Source: UBA7672 sp034439955
Lineage (GTDB): Bacteria > Pseudomonadota > Alphaproteobacteria > Caulobacterales > Hyphomonadaceae
Length of the DNA stretch: 25,648 nt
Reading direction: 5' to 3'
Assembly (NCBI GenBank): GCA_034439955.1
Contig: JAWXBJ010000173.1
Span: forward strand, 1-25,648
Of this stretch, positions 10,001 through 17,652 are shown piece after piece; within the stretch, counting starts at the first letter, position 1, and each line of letters starts with the position of its first letter. The notes beneath the pieces were generated by a model, which saw only the letters and a program-made list of their open reading frames with translations, did no database searches and was not told the DNA's origin. The position numbers and the translations under genes were made by a program.

Positions 10001-10371
10001 AATCCCGCCGGATCGATCGGCTTCGGATGCACCCAACGCCCTTCACCGCGTTCGAGCGCCTCACGAATGGATTGGGCCGTGGTCGCGCCGGGTACAAGCA
10101 GGACTAGGTCGGCATCGAGCGAGGCTGCCGTCTTGGCGCTGATGACTTTGAGTGTCTCGCCGCTTTTCAGTCTCGCCTCAAAGCCGCTTACCCGCCGGAT
10201 CGTGAACGGCTTGAGGCGGCATGGGATGAGAGCGGAGGGAACCGCCTGCTGACGCACCGCGCTGCCCAGGAGCCTGCCTTCCAGCGCCAGCAAAGCCGGG
10301 AAGAAAAGCGTCACCTCTTCGCTGAACAGATCATCCTGTTCAGGCGCCTTGGCGGTCGCTCGAGTCAGCAT
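7030..10371 (-). CDS. DEAD/DEAH helicase with C-terminal PD-(D/E)XK-like nuclease domain
   Basis: A 1113-residue predicted helicase-nuclease of the type III restriction/UvrB-like SF2 class. The N-terminal 180 residues carry no motif I recognise. The motor follows, with Walker A MPTGTGKTE (about 186-195), DEAH box FIDEAHH (about 299), motif III TATPFRED (about 333), motif V GEGFDLPEL (about 460) and motif VI QFVGRFTRQD (about 488). A middle region of about 450 residues is unassigned. Near the C-terminus, GEIADVVAL (D975) is followed by LFHCKYSG (H992, K994), which looks like a nuclease core with HxK replacing the usual E/QxK, comparable to the QCK of Mrr-type enzymes. The ATG at 10371 lies 19 nt after the AddA-like gene's stop, with AGGG upstream. 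The helicase call is strong, but the nuclease call is a motif inference. The likely role is DNA unwinding coupled to cleavage of foreign DNA. Confidence 0.87.
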   Translation of the reverse strand: MLTRATAKAPEQDDLFSEEVTLFFPALLALEGRLLGSAVRQQAVPSALIPCRLKPFTIRRVSGFEARLKSGETLKVISAKTAASLDADLVLLVPGATTAQSIREALERGEGRWVHPKPIDPAGLSAQDMQQRLSEVTASWEDAFHLREGCPATDDKPIYPGLRRPQIGALHAALAHATRSTDPATIVMPTGTGKTETMLALNALQRFERLLVVVPTDALREQIAAKFETFGVLKAQSCLNASALFPVVTRLTRIPTSIAEVDQIFDSANVIVTTMHIAGRAEPPVQEHMAARAAALFIDEAHHIGARTWASFRGLFAERTPPIPVVQFTATPFREDGRRVDGEFIYTYPLKKAQQEGYFKPIRFEAVFGLDQPDADQAIIDKLGDVLASDLDAGLNHLAMARCSTIERAKHLHRLYTLAYPDYRPVIVHSQQSLKERRENLAALRRFDSRIIVCVDMLGEGFDLPELKIAALHDHHKSVAVTIQFVGRFTRQDPRLGNATVIANTGVDDVDRSLAKLYAEDADWNALVEALSSAKIERQVRRAEMFKGFSGDLSDIPLQTLEPKMNAVVYRTACDAWDPFQAEELYDAGVYLGMKLNAHKRVAIFVTRAEEQARWTTAQQAVNVSWDLHMLHWDQASGLLYISSSAKGPFDRLARAVCGETTRRVEGEEVFRSLHGFKRLILRNLGLTHHQGRGVRYSMYMGVDVADGLDSAKSQSRIKNNIFATGFLDGMPASRGCSAKGKFWSSAKVRDLTDWVDWCQDVGRTVNDPSITTDGVFKSAMRPRQINERPAVPPVAIHWPESLIMQIEERVEISFGDQPVSFTECDIELLDNARTGPLRFAVRSDDHSAEFEIIFSDGGARYPQRSGPKATIKIGSKIQSLSESFADDSPQIDFGDGSLLIYSHLYSLPEGETVEPYPVAKIEAWDWSKANIRVESQGTAKRADSVQRTVIEALLADPDPYDVIFDDDGKGEIADVVALRSTDSVVSATLFHCKYSGADTPGARLSDLYEVCGQAQKSARWRDRPNRMLQHMLKREQKRRDRGASSRIEHGSAAAIKKLKAGWQDYRFEYDVRIVQPGLSRKAIGEEGLHLLAGVETYLLETRGMRLRVIGSD

Positions 10372-10390
10372 GGCGTCCGTTCCCTATTCT

Positions 10391-13300
10391 TCAGGCGGTC
10401 AGGGGCGCGGGTGTGGGCGTGACGGTGATGACCTGGCCCGTCGTGACGAGCACAACCAGACCGAGGTCAGTACCCGTCATGTCGAGATAGGCTCGCACCT
10501 GCGCGCGATAGTGATTGAGGGTTTCGGCTGTCGGCTGCACATCGCTTTTCCAGTCGATGACAACGGCGGGCTTACCCGCGTTGTCGAAGCTGGTGGCGTC
10601 AGCGATTCCCACGGTCGCCTGCTCGACGCCGTCAACGTCCACCGCGGCATAGACCGCCAGTTCGGGCACCAACGTCGGACGCAACTCCGCGATCTCAGGG
10701 AGCGCCAAGGTGCGGACAACGCATCCGGCAAGCTCGTCTGGAGAAAGACCCTGAGAGGGGTCGGCCATGACAGGGCTGCCGATCTCGACGATCAGCGCCC
10801 GTGCGCGCTCGCTGAGTGCTCCGGCATCGTCAGGCGTCTCGCCGGTCAGGATTTCTTCCAGCAGCTTGTGCAGGATTAGGCCCCTTTCGCGGCCGCCCTG
10901 AACATTGGGGCGCACCGCCTCGTCATCGGGCTGACGGGCCTCCGACGCTGCCCAGATTTCAACCGCCTCTGGCGTCAAAACCGGTCCAGCGGTGCTTTCG
11001 TCGCGGCTCGGTGCAAGCCAGACCAGGCGACGCTGGCGCGCTATGATCGATGCCGCTTCAGCGGCGAAGCCCTCCCGCGTCTGATCGTTGGCCTCGCCGC
11101 CTGCGGTAAGGTCGAGCTCGGGCGGCAGATGCGAGAGGTCGAGCGCCGGCAGCTCGGCAAGCGAAAGATCCAGAAGCGAAATCCATGCCGACTTCGATTG
11201 CGCCGCGTCGAGGCGCGGAAGCACCAGCAGCTCCCGGGCGCGAGTTGCTGCGACATACCACAAGCGGATGCGCTCGCGGTCGAGTTCGGCCTTCTCGGCG
11301 TCACGCGCAGCGTCGTAGCCAACGGGCTTCACCCCAAACACCGGGCAATAGAAGGTGTCGCTGTCGCGGTCGCGGTCGGTTACGGCGCTTTCGGGTGCCA
11401 TGATGCCGGTCATCGTGTTGATCGGGACGACGATCGGCCATTCAAGGCCCTTGGCCGCGTGCATCGTGTAGAGCGCCACGGCCTCTTCCTGGGCGTCGGG
11501 CCGTCCTTCGACCGCCCGGGCCTCGTCGGTCCAAGCCGCTGTCATCGTCTCGGCGAAAGCGCGCAGGCCGCGAACAGCAAAGGACGTGGTCAGGCTGAGA
11601 TAGAGATCGACGTTGGCAAGCGCGCGCTCTGCCTGGCCGCGATGGCGTTCCAGCAGGATGGGACGGACCCGCAGCGCGTCGACCGCTTGCGACAAGAGGT
11701 CGTGCGGCGTGGTGCTGTTGGTTTGACGATAGAGCGCCTGTAGCGTCTCGATGGTCGATCGGGCCACCGGATGAGCGATATGCTCGACCTCAACGCCGAG
11801 ATCGAGACGGGGCAGCCGTTCGGGATCGTCTTCGACACGGGGAAGTGCCCAGATGATGTCGAGCAGTTCTTCTTCGGTGAGACCGACGAGCGGGCCGCGC
11901 AGCAAGGCCCCGAGGGCGAGCGTGTCCCGGCGGTCGGCGAGAACACGCGTCAGCGCGATCAGATCCTGGATCTCCTGGCGGCGGAACAAGCCCTTGCCTG
12001 CCTGCGTGGCGACCGGGATGCCGTGGCGTTCGAGCGCCTCTTCGTATCGCCAAAGATCACTGCCGGTGGGTGCGAGCAACGCGATGTCGCCGGGCCGGCA
12101 AGGACGACTGGTGCCGGAGCGACGATCGAGGATCATCTCACTGCCGATCAGGCGGGCGCACATTTGGGCGATCGCATCGGCTTCACCGTCGCGTTGCTGT
12201 TCGGCCGAGGCCTTGCCGTTCTCGTCGGCTACGGCGACATCGAGAGCCGCAACGCAAAGGGCCTCGCCGCGATCGGCGTGAAAGGGATCGAGCGCGGTGA
12301 AGCCGGGTTGGCCATCGCTCGAAAGCAGCGCCTCGAAGCGGTCGTTCACATAGGTCAGGATCGGAGCGCAGGAACGGAAATTGGTGGAGATCGCCAGAAC
12401 GCTGTCAGGGTCCTGCGCGAGATAGGCATCCCGCGCCCGAACATAGGCGCTGACATCGGCTCCACGGAACCGATAGATCGCCTGCTTGGGATCGCCGACT
12501 AGGAAGAGCGCGCCGGGACGGATGGTGAATGCGCTCCAATCCGCGCTCGCGACCCCAGCCGGCGGCTCGCCGCACAGGCGCCAGAAGATCTCCGTCTGAA
12601 GCGGGTCTGTATCCTGAAACTCGTCGACAAGGACGTGGGCGAAGCGGGCGGCGAGGGACCGGCGGACATCGTCGTGATCGCGCAAAAGATCGCGCGCCGC
12701 AAAGATCAGATCGTCGAAATCGAGCTGGGCGGCCGAACGCTTGTAGTCGCGGAAACGGGCCAGCACGGGCTGCACCTGAGCGATGAGGTCGCACAGGACG
12801 CGACTGGCGACGTTCTGGACCAAATCCTGCCAGGCTTGGCAGCACGCTGCATAATGCGCGTCCGCCGCGATATTCAGCCGCTCGCCTTCGGTCTTGGCCA
12901 AGCCTTCGCGTTTGGCGACTTCGACCCATTTGCCCTTCTTCTTGTAGGCAAGGAACGAACCGGTTTTGGTGCAGAGGTCGGGATGCGGCGGCGAAACCAG
13001 CAATCGCACCAAGCCGACCGGCGTTTCGATGACCGGCCCGCTGTCGAGCCCTGCGGCCATCTCGGCGAAGCGTTCGGCGAGCATGGCGGTTTCTTCCTCC
13101 ACCGCTGGCGCGGTGCGGATGAACTCCATCAGACCATCGACGGCATCTTGGAAAGCGCTCAGGTGCGGGGCCAGGACGCTGACCGGCGGCGCGGAGACGG
13201 TCCTGCGTTTGCGCAGGTTGGCGACGATCTTGTGGATCAAACCAACGGTTTCGCCGGGATTGTGCAGCACCATTTCTGCGATGATGCCGCCTTCACCGGC

Positions 13301-13798
13301 TGAGAGCTGTTCGCGCAGCCACGTCTCGACGATTTCGATGAAGGCGAGATCGGCCTGATTGCGGTCCATCACGCTCGCTCCGGGATCGATGTCCGCCTCG
13401 ACCGGGTAGGGTTTGATCAGCCGCTGGCAGAAGCCATGGATGGTCGAGCAGGTGATCTCGTCGATGACTGATGCGGCGTTCGCCAGGTTCGCGCTGTGGT
13501 TCGCCGACAAGCCGTTCGGAAAAGCGATGCTCAGTTCGGTCGGAATCGTCCCGGCCGCGAGGTCGGCGACGAAGTCGCGAACGCGGATCAGCAGCTCGCT
13601 GGCTGCCAGTTCCGTGAACGTGACGGCTGCGATCGACTTGGGCGCGATGCCCTCGGCGAGCATGGCGGCGATGCGGCCCGCCATCACGGCTGTCTTGCCG
13701 GAGCCTGCGCCGGCTTCGACCAGGATCGAGCGATCATGCACGCCGATAGCGGTACGGCGGGCGGCGTCATCGCGCAGTGTTTTGGTAGCAGCGGTCAT
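10391..13798 (-). CDS. AddA/UvrD-like SF1 helicase with RecB-family nuclease domain
   Basis: A 1135-residue SF1A helicase-nuclease resembling AddA, which unwinds and degrades double-stranded DNA from ends together with AddB. Motifs in order are Walker A EAGAGSGKT (28-36), VTFTELAA (motif Ia), LVDEFQDTD (D392), GDPKQAIYRFRGAD (about 437), TNFRS, MHAAKGLEW (about 780) and YVAATRARELL (about 847). The C-terminal RecB-type nuclease shows LILHKLLEE (about 976), GIADATSF, IDWKSD (D1082, K1084) and YRAQVRAY, so the active site appears intact. The ATG at 13798 is preferred because GGAGG sits 7 nt upstream and the ATG shares its A with the AddB-like gene's TGA stop (TGATG), implying coupled translation. 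A GTG at 13801 is the alternative. Housekeeping alphaproteobacterial addAB is usually next to genes such as trxA or the tsaE/murein group. Here the neighbours are defence genes, so this is likely a second, specialised copy. Confidence 0.92.
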   Translation of the reverse strand: MTAATKTLRDDAARRTAIGVHDRSILVEAGAGSGKTAVMAGRIAAMLAEGIAPKSIAAVTFTELAASELLIRVRDFVADLAAGTIPTELSIAFPNGLSANHSANLANAASVIDEITCSTIHGFCQRLIKPYPVEADIDPGASVMDRNQADLAFIEIVETWLREQLSAGEGGIIAEMVLHNPGETVGLIHKIVANLRKRRTVSAPPVSVLAPHLSAFQDAVDGLMEFIRTAPAVEEETAMLAERFAEMAAGLDSGPVIETPVGLVRLLVSPPHPDLCTKTGSFLAYKKKGKWVEVAKREGLAKTEGERLNIAADAHYAACCQAWQDLVQNVASRVLCDLIAQVQPVLARFRDYKRSAAQLDFDDLIFAARDLLRDHDDVRRSLAARFAHVLVDEFQDTDPLQTEIFWRLCGEPPAGVASADWSAFTIRPGALFLVGDPKQAIYRFRGADVSAYVRARDAYLAQDPDSVLAISTNFRSCAPILTYVNDRFEALLSSDGQPGFTALDPFHADRGEALCVAALDVAVADENGKASAEQQRDGEADAIAQMCARLIGSEMILDRRSGTSRPCRPGDIALLAPTGSDLWRYEEALERHGIPVATQAGKGLFRRQEIQDLIALTRVLADRRDTLALGALLRGPLVGLTEEELLDIIWALPRVEDDPERLPRLDLGVEVEHIAHPVARSTIETLQALYRQTNSTTPHDLLSQAVDALRVRPILLERHRGQAERALANVDLYLSLTTSFAVRGLRAFAETMTAAWTDEARAVEGRPDAQEEAVALYTMHAAKGLEWPIVVPINTMTGIMAPESAVTDRDRDSDTFYCPVFGVKPVGYDAARDAEKAELDRERIRLWYVAATRARELLVLPRLDAAQSKSAWISLLDLSLAELPALDLSHLPPELDLTAGGEANDQTREGFAAEAASIIARQRRLVWLAPSRDESTAGPVLTPEAVEIWAASEARQPDDEAVRPNVQGGRERGLILHKLLEEILTGETPDDAGALSERARALIVEIGSPVMADPSQGLSPDELAGCVVRTLALPEIAELRPTLVPELAVYAAVDVDGVEQATVGIADATSFDNAGKPAVVIDWKSDVQPTAETLNHYRAQVRAYLDMTGTDLGLVVLVTTGQVITVTPTPAPLTA

Positions 13799-16461
13799 CA
13801 CTGTGCCTCCCAGACCAGCGCAGCATCGCCGAAAGCCTCGGCTGCGGCGGGCAGTTTTCGTTTGCAGTAGGTGGCGCCCGCATTGGCTGGCAGGGCGAAC
13901 GCCAGATCGTCGTAGGCGCCGCCTGTGTCAGGACCGATGAGGGCCTGACCGGATTGAAGGTTCGCCCGGGCGGCTTGCAAGTAGCCGGTGATTTCGGTGA
14001 GCGTCGCTTCCGGATCGCCGAGCTGGAAGTCGAGCTGATCGCGCGGAAAGAGCAGCGAGGCACTGATCGACACGTCGTCGCCAAGGAGCGCCTTGACTGC
14101 GAAGGCATAGAGGCAGCGTTGCAACTCACGGCCACCATCAAGACTGATATCGTCCTTGGGCGGCCGTCCGGTCTTGTAGTCACGAACGAGCGCGCGCTTG
14201 CCGTCGCCCGCAATATCCAGGCGATCGATGTAGCCGGCGATGCGAAAGCCGGTTGCAGGGATTTCGACGGGTGTTTGCCAATCCCACGGGCTGGCGGCGT
14301 CCGCCTTGGGCGTCGCCCCGCCGAAGGCGACTTCGCCAAAGGAGCGAGCGTTTGGCAGATGCTCGTCGCCGTAGGTCAGGGCGCGCGTGGTGAGGATCCG
14401 GGCGTCGTCGAGCGTGCGCCGCCAGATCAACGCCGGAGGGACCGCCCGCTCGCTTTCCCACACGCCCGCGATCCTGGTCGCAGCATCTTGCACGGCACCA
14501 GCGATCTGCTCTTCGTCAGCTGCGGCGAGGCCACCGGCCTTTTCAAGCGTCGCAAGCGCCAGATCGAGCGTCATGTGAACGAGGTCGCCCATGGCCAATG
14601 CGTCAAGGACAAGCGGGTCAGCGCCGCTCTCTGGCGTTCGCAGGCGCATCCCGTATCGCCATACAAAGCCGAGCGGGCTGCGGAGCAGCAGACGAAGCGA
14701 ACTGGCCGATTGGGTCCGGCCGAGGATGGCCTGCAGAAGAGGATGGTCGGCTCGGACCAGTCCATCGTGCGGTGTGATCTCCTTGCGATGCCAGTTCCGC
14801 CAGGCTGTGGTGGCGCTGATGGCCTGGCTGTCCCGCGCGAATTCGTTCGGCCTTGCCATCAGCCGATCGGTCTCGCTGAATGCGTGAGCCGGAACCGCAT
14901 TGCGGCGGATATAGACCTCGCCAGATGCCGCGCCGAGCAGGGCGCTGCGTCCTAGCAAGCGGCCTTCGCTGTCGCGACGGGCGCGCGACATGACGATCTG
15001 GCCACCGGTCGTGGCCAGTATGGTTTGAAAATCTCGCCGATCCGCCGCGCCGACCGGCAACGGATCGAGCTCGGCGGTCGGGATGATGTGATCGGAAATC
15101 AGACGATCTTCGGAAATGCCGCGTGGCCAGCGCGATGAATTCATGCCGATGAGCCGAACGAAACGACGCGGCGAAGCCGCCAAGGCGCTTGCGGGCATCC
15201 AGGCCACGGAAACGCAGGCCTCAAGCCCGTCATCCTGCTTCAGGCTTTCCAGCGTTGCATCGAGCGACCCCCAAGGACCAGCCAGCAGAGCCTTGCGCCA
15301 GATCGCGAGGGCGCGACCTGACAGAAAGGCTGCGCCGATCTCGTCGGCTGCCGGATGCCCCTTCACCAACAGATCGATGATGCCACGCAAGGTCGGCGTA
15401 TGATCCGTCGCGTCGGGCCAGTCGTCGGCGGTCAGCCGGTCCAGCAAGCGTTGCCAAGCCGCCGGCGAAGCCAGCGGCGCATCGGTCGGCAGAACCCGCA
15501 GCCAGCCCTGCGGCAAGGCGGCAAACGGGCTGGAGTCCGAGCCGCACAACGCGGCGAGCCGACGCATCCGGGTCTGCGAGAAGCCGCGAATCAGGAGATC
15601 GGCGAGCGCCGCAGCTGCCTGACCGTCCCGGGTTGTCGTGACCTTGATGCCGTGAACGAAATGAAGATCAAGGTTCGCATCGGCGCGCAAGGCGAGGAGG
15701 TGGTCGTCATAGTCACCGGTCGATGCGGCCGCGATCGCGATGTCGGCGGGCTCCGCTTCGCCCGAGGCCATCAGGCCCCGCGCCCATCGAATGGCCTCGA
15801 TCGCCTCGTGATACGCAGTCGCGGCGCTGACCGTGCTAATTGCCGGAGCGGTCGCGTCTGCACGGTTGATCGTGACGTCGAACGCCTCCAGCCACGGCGG
15901 GATCGGACGGGGACCGGCTGTCCAGCTCACCTGCGTATGTGCGGTGAATGCCTGCAAGAGCGGACGCCAGCACGGCGAAAGCTCGGTGATGCCGACGATC
16001 TCGACCGGACCCAAAACCGCCTGAGCGTGAGCAATCCGCTCCAAGGCGCGGCCCACCAGATCGGTGGGACGCATCATACCGGGCGGCAACTGGGCGAGAA
16101 CCGCAGCTTCCAGGCGCGAGATCGAGTCGAGCCGAGGATGATCCCCGGCGCGTGAGGCCAAATCGATACCTGCCCGCCACGCCTTGTGGAGGGTGTCGGC
16201 CGCCGCATCGACCATGCCGGGAAGCAGCTTGATGCTTTCTAGCTCCCCAAGCGCCGTCTCCGGCAGCACGGCCTGGATCGCGGTTCGCAAACACTCGTCA
16301 TCGATCGGACGGGCGAAGCCGCCGGCCAAGCGGACGGCGAGTTGTTCGAATGACATGATCTGCACGCCGTGTCGGCGCTGGCGCGCCGCGTCGAGCCGCA
16401 GTTCGCGCATCGCCAAGCGGCCATGGGCGACGATGGTCCGCCGGTTGGAAAGGGTGGTCAT
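13798..16461 (-). CDS. AddB-like protein with C-terminal PD-(D/E)XK nuclease
   Basis: An 887-residue partner of the AddA-like enzyme. The N-terminal two thirds resemble an inactivated SF1 helicase, as in AddB: I see no Walker A glycine-lysine loop, but segments such as VRLIGMNSSRWPRG match AddB motor remnants. The C-terminal nuclease is intact by motif: GDLVHMTLD (H629), IAGYIDRLD (about 746), RDYKTGRP (D761, K763) and ELQRCLYAF. The cysteine pattern of the AddB iron-sulfur cluster is missing; only isolated cysteines occur in the last 150 residues. The length is shorter than typical AddB (about 1000-1150). The start at 16461 is 16 nt after the stop of the small basic protein, and the stop is fused to the next start (TGATG). 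With AddA it would form a two-nuclease complex acting on DNA ends. The family call is good, but its defensive use is inferred from context. Confidence 0.85.
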   Translation of the reverse strand: MTTLSNRRTIVAHGRLAMRELRLDAARQRRHGVQIMSFEQLAVRLAGGFARPIDDECLRTAIQAVLPETALGELESIKLLPGMVDAAADTLHKAWRAGIDLASRAGDHPRLDSISRLEAAVLAQLPPGMMRPTDLVGRALERIAHAQAVLGPVEIVGITELSPCWRPLLQAFTAHTQVSWTAGPRPIPPWLEAFDVTINRADATAPAISTVSAATAYHEAIEAIRWARGLMASGEAEPADIAIAAASTGDYDDHLLALRADANLDLHFVHGIKVTTTRDGQAAAALADLLIRGFSQTRMRRLAALCGSDSSPFAALPQGWLRVLPTDAPLASPAAWQRLLDRLTADDWPDATDHTPTLRGIIDLLVKGHPAADEIGAAFLSGRALAIWRKALLAGPWGSLDATLESLKQDDGLEACVSVAWMPASALAASPRRFVRLIGMNSSRWPRGISEDRLISDHIIPTAELDPLPVGAADRRDFQTILATTGGQIVMSRARRDSEGRLLGRSALLGAASGEVYIRRNAVPAHAFSETDRLMARPNEFARDSQAISATTAWRNWHRKEITPHDGLVRADHPLLQAILGRTQSASSLRLLLRSPLGFVWRYGMRLRTPESGADPLVLDALAMGDLVHMTLDLALATLEKAGGLAAADEEQIAGAVQDAATRIAGVWESERAVPPALIWRRTLDDARILTTRALTYGDEHLPNARSFGEVAFGGATPKADAASPWDWQTPVEIPATGFRIAGYIDRLDIAGDGKRALVRDYKTGRPPKDDISLDGGRELQRCLYAFAVKALLGDDVSISASLLFPRDQLDFQLGDPEATLTEITGYLQAARANLQSGQALIGPDTGGAYDDLAFALPANAGATYCKRKLPAAAEAFGDAALVWEAQ

Positions 16462-16477
16462 CGTCGCTCTCCCTGAC

Positions 16478-16609
16478 TTACTTCTTGTTGGGGCGCTGGG
16501 TCAGCGCCGATTTTGCGGCTGCACTCGACCTGGGATCGCGCAGCACCTGTGACGCCGCAGTCGCGGCCTTCTTGCTCGTCACTTCACTCTTCGAGGGGGT
16601 CTTGGCCAT
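16478..16609 (-). CDS. Small basic protein of 43 residues, first gene of the leftward operon
   Basis: A short frame starting MAKTPSKSE and ending TQRPNKK, of 43 residues. It is rich in Ala (9), Ser (7) and Lys (7), has three Arg and only two acidic residues, and so carries a net charge near +8. A strong AGGAGG ribosome binding site lies 5 nt before the ATG, and the next gene begins 16 nt after the stop, so it reads as the promoter-proximal operon gene rather than chance. The central VLRDPRSS...AKSALTQ pattern resembles short proteins of unknown function that I recall from accessory regions of Proteobacteria. There is no membrane segment or Cys. It could bind nucleic acid or a partner by charge, act as a small regulator, or serve as a leader peptide that sets translation of the operon. 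Function unknown. Confidence 0.7.
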   Translation of the reverse strand: MAKTPSKSEVTSKKAATAASQVLRDPRSSAAAKSALTQRPNKK

Positions 16610-16613
16610 GTGG

Positions 16614-16620
16614 TCCTCCT
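16614..16620 (-). promoter_or_regulatory. Strong ribosome binding site for the small basic protein
   Basis: The minus strand reads AGGAGGA here, with the AGGAGG core 5 nt from the ATG at 16609. It is the best Shine-Dalgarno match in the leftward arm and is the main reason for accepting the 43-codon frame as a gene. Confidence 0.7.
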
Positions 16621-16640
16621 GTTGTCCGGCACGGTTTCGC

Positions 16641-16669
16641 TTGACGCGACTCCATGATGGGAATAGAAA
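16641..16669 (+). promoter_or_regulatory. Candidate sigma-70-type promoter for the rightward (regulator) arm
   Basis: TTGACG (16641-16646) and TAGAAA (16664-16669) are separated by exactly 17 nt, giving a -35 box with 5 of 6 consensus matches and a -10 box with 4 of 6. Transcription would start near 16676, inside the inverted repeat at 16667-16703, which fits repression by the WYL protein. This is a motif match only, with no start-site data. Confidence 0.38.
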
Positions 16670-16695
16670 CTACACACGTCGTGCAGATGTGTCCA
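16667..16695 (-). promoter_or_regulatory. Weak candidate promoter for the leftward arm
   Basis: On the minus strand, TGGACA (16695 to 16690) and TAGTTT (16672 to 16667) lie 17 nt apart. The -35 box matches consensus at 5 of 6 positions, the -10 box at only 3 of 6. It lies entirely within the inverted repeat. It is the best minus-strand candidate upstream of the small basic gene, but it could be coincidence. Confidence 0.25.
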
Positions 16696-16703
16696 TATAG
16701 TTT
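16667..16703. promoter_or_regulatory. Nested inverted repeat, candidate operator for the WYL regulator
   Basis: Two nested dyads share this site. The outer arms are AAACTA (16667-16672) and TAGTTT (16698-16703). The inner arms are ACACA (16672-16676) and TGTGT (16688-16692). The inner pair is centred at 16682 and the outer at 16685, so the dyad is not perfectly symmetric. It lies between the two divergent operons and overlaps candidate promoters in both directions. BrxR/CapW-type WYL regulators are known to bind inverted repeats upstream of their own operons, so this is the obvious operator candidate. Binding is inferred. Confidence 0.45.
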
Positions 16704-16720
16704 TTATCTGTATCCGTTTT

Positions 16721-16726
16721 GGAGGA
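16721..16726 (+). promoter_or_regulatory. Ribosome binding site that fixes the regulator start
   Basis: GGAGGA lies 8 nt before the ATG at 16735. It supports that start over an in-frame ATG at 16654, which has no comparable site and would place the start upstream of the putative operator. Confidence 0.72.
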
Positions 16727-16734
16727 AGATTCGG

Positions 16735-17619
16735 ATGGCGGAAAGCCTGACGACATTGAAGTGGGGCGTTGAGCGTCGGCTCGAGTTCATCGAGTTCCGC
16801 CTGTTTTGGGAGGGCGGGGTCAATCGGTCGGACATCATCGAGATGTTCGACGTCTCCGTGCCGCAGGCGTCGAAGGATTTGACGCTCTATCAGGAGCGAG
16901 CGCCCCACAACGCTTTCTACGACAAGAGCGCGAAGCGGTACGTCGCGAGCGACCATTTCGAGCCCCATTTCCTCAAGCCCGACCCGGACGGCTATCTGTC
17001 GCGCTTGCGATCGGTCGCTGAAGGGCTGATCGATCTGTCGGAATCCTGGATCACCCAGGTTCCTGATACCGATATCGCACTGACGCCTCGCAGGGATATC
17101 GACGCCGGCGTGTTGCGCACGGTCCTCAGCGCCGTGCGCGATCACCGCTCGGTGGACATTCACTATCAGTCGATGAGCAAGGATCGGCCCGATCCGATCT
17201 GGCGGCGGATCACGCCCCATGCCTTCGGCTATGATGGCTTCCGCTGGCATGTTCGCGGCTATTGTCACGTCACCGACAAGTTCAAGGATTTCCTGCTGCC
17301 GCGAGTTCTCGGGATCGGCAGCCTCGGCGAACCTGGCGCGGCTGCCGAACACGATGCGTTGTGGCAAGAGCGGTTCGGAGTCGAGATTGGCCCTCACCCT
17401 GATCTGACCGCGAGCCAGAAAGCCGTCGTCGCCAAGGACTATGGCATGGAGAAGGGCTCAGCGGTCCTCACGGTGCGCTACGCCATGCTGTTCTATGTTC
17501 TGAAACGGCTTGGCCTCTTGGGCGACGCCGCCAAGCTGCCGGCCCGCAGCCAGCACATTGTTGTCGTCAATCAGGCAGAGGCCCAGGCGGCTTTGGAGAA
17601 AGCCGACTTTGCGGCGTGA
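16735..17619 (+). CDS. Winged-helix/WYL transcriptional regulator, BrxR/CapW type
   Basis: A 294-residue regulator. Residues 12-55 form a winged helix-turn-helix (RRLEFIEFRLFWEGG, then VNRSDIIEMFDVSVPQASKDL), very like the N-terminus of BrxR/CapW repressors that control BREX, CBASS and other defence loci. The WYL domain follows, with IHYQS (142-146), the core PHAFGYDGFRWHVRGYC (161-177) and KDFLLPRVLGI (about 184-194). A C-terminal WCX-like region completes the protein. WYL domains sense ligands such as nucleic-acid fragments and usually relieve repression after phage infection. The start at 16735 is set by GGAGGA; the longer frame from 16654 lacks a ribosome binding site. It is divergent from the leftward arm and 33 nt upstream of the SNF2-like helicase, so it is well placed to control both arms and itself. 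The fold assignment is firm; the dual control is inference. Confidence 0.92.
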   Translation: MAESLTTLKWGVERRLEFIEFRLFWEGGVNRSDIIEMFDVSVPQASKDLTLYQERAPHNAFYDKSAKRYVASDHFEPHFLKPDPDGYLSRLRSVAEGLIDLSESWITQVPDTDIALTPRRDIDAGVLRTVLSAVRDHRSVDIHYQSMSKDRPDPIWRRITPHAFGYDGFRWHVRGYCHVTDKFKDFLLPRVLGIGSLGEPGAAAEHDALWQERFGVEIGPHPDLTASQKAVVAKDYGMEKGSAVLTVRYAMLFYVLKRLGLLGDAAKLPARSQHIVVVNQAEAQAALEKADFAA

Positions 17620-17652
17620 GCATCGGGGCGATTGCGGTCAGTAAGGGTAGAT

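Noticed and set aside
16654..16734. Earlier start for the WYL regulator at 16654
   Set aside because: No ribosome binding site, and the added residues would be encoded by the operator-like region; the ATG at 16735 has GGAGGA at ideal spacing.
16579..17397. Minus-strand frame of 272 codons spanning the control region and the regulator
   Set aside because: It runs antisense through a clear WYL regulator and through the promoter region, and has no homology I can recognise.
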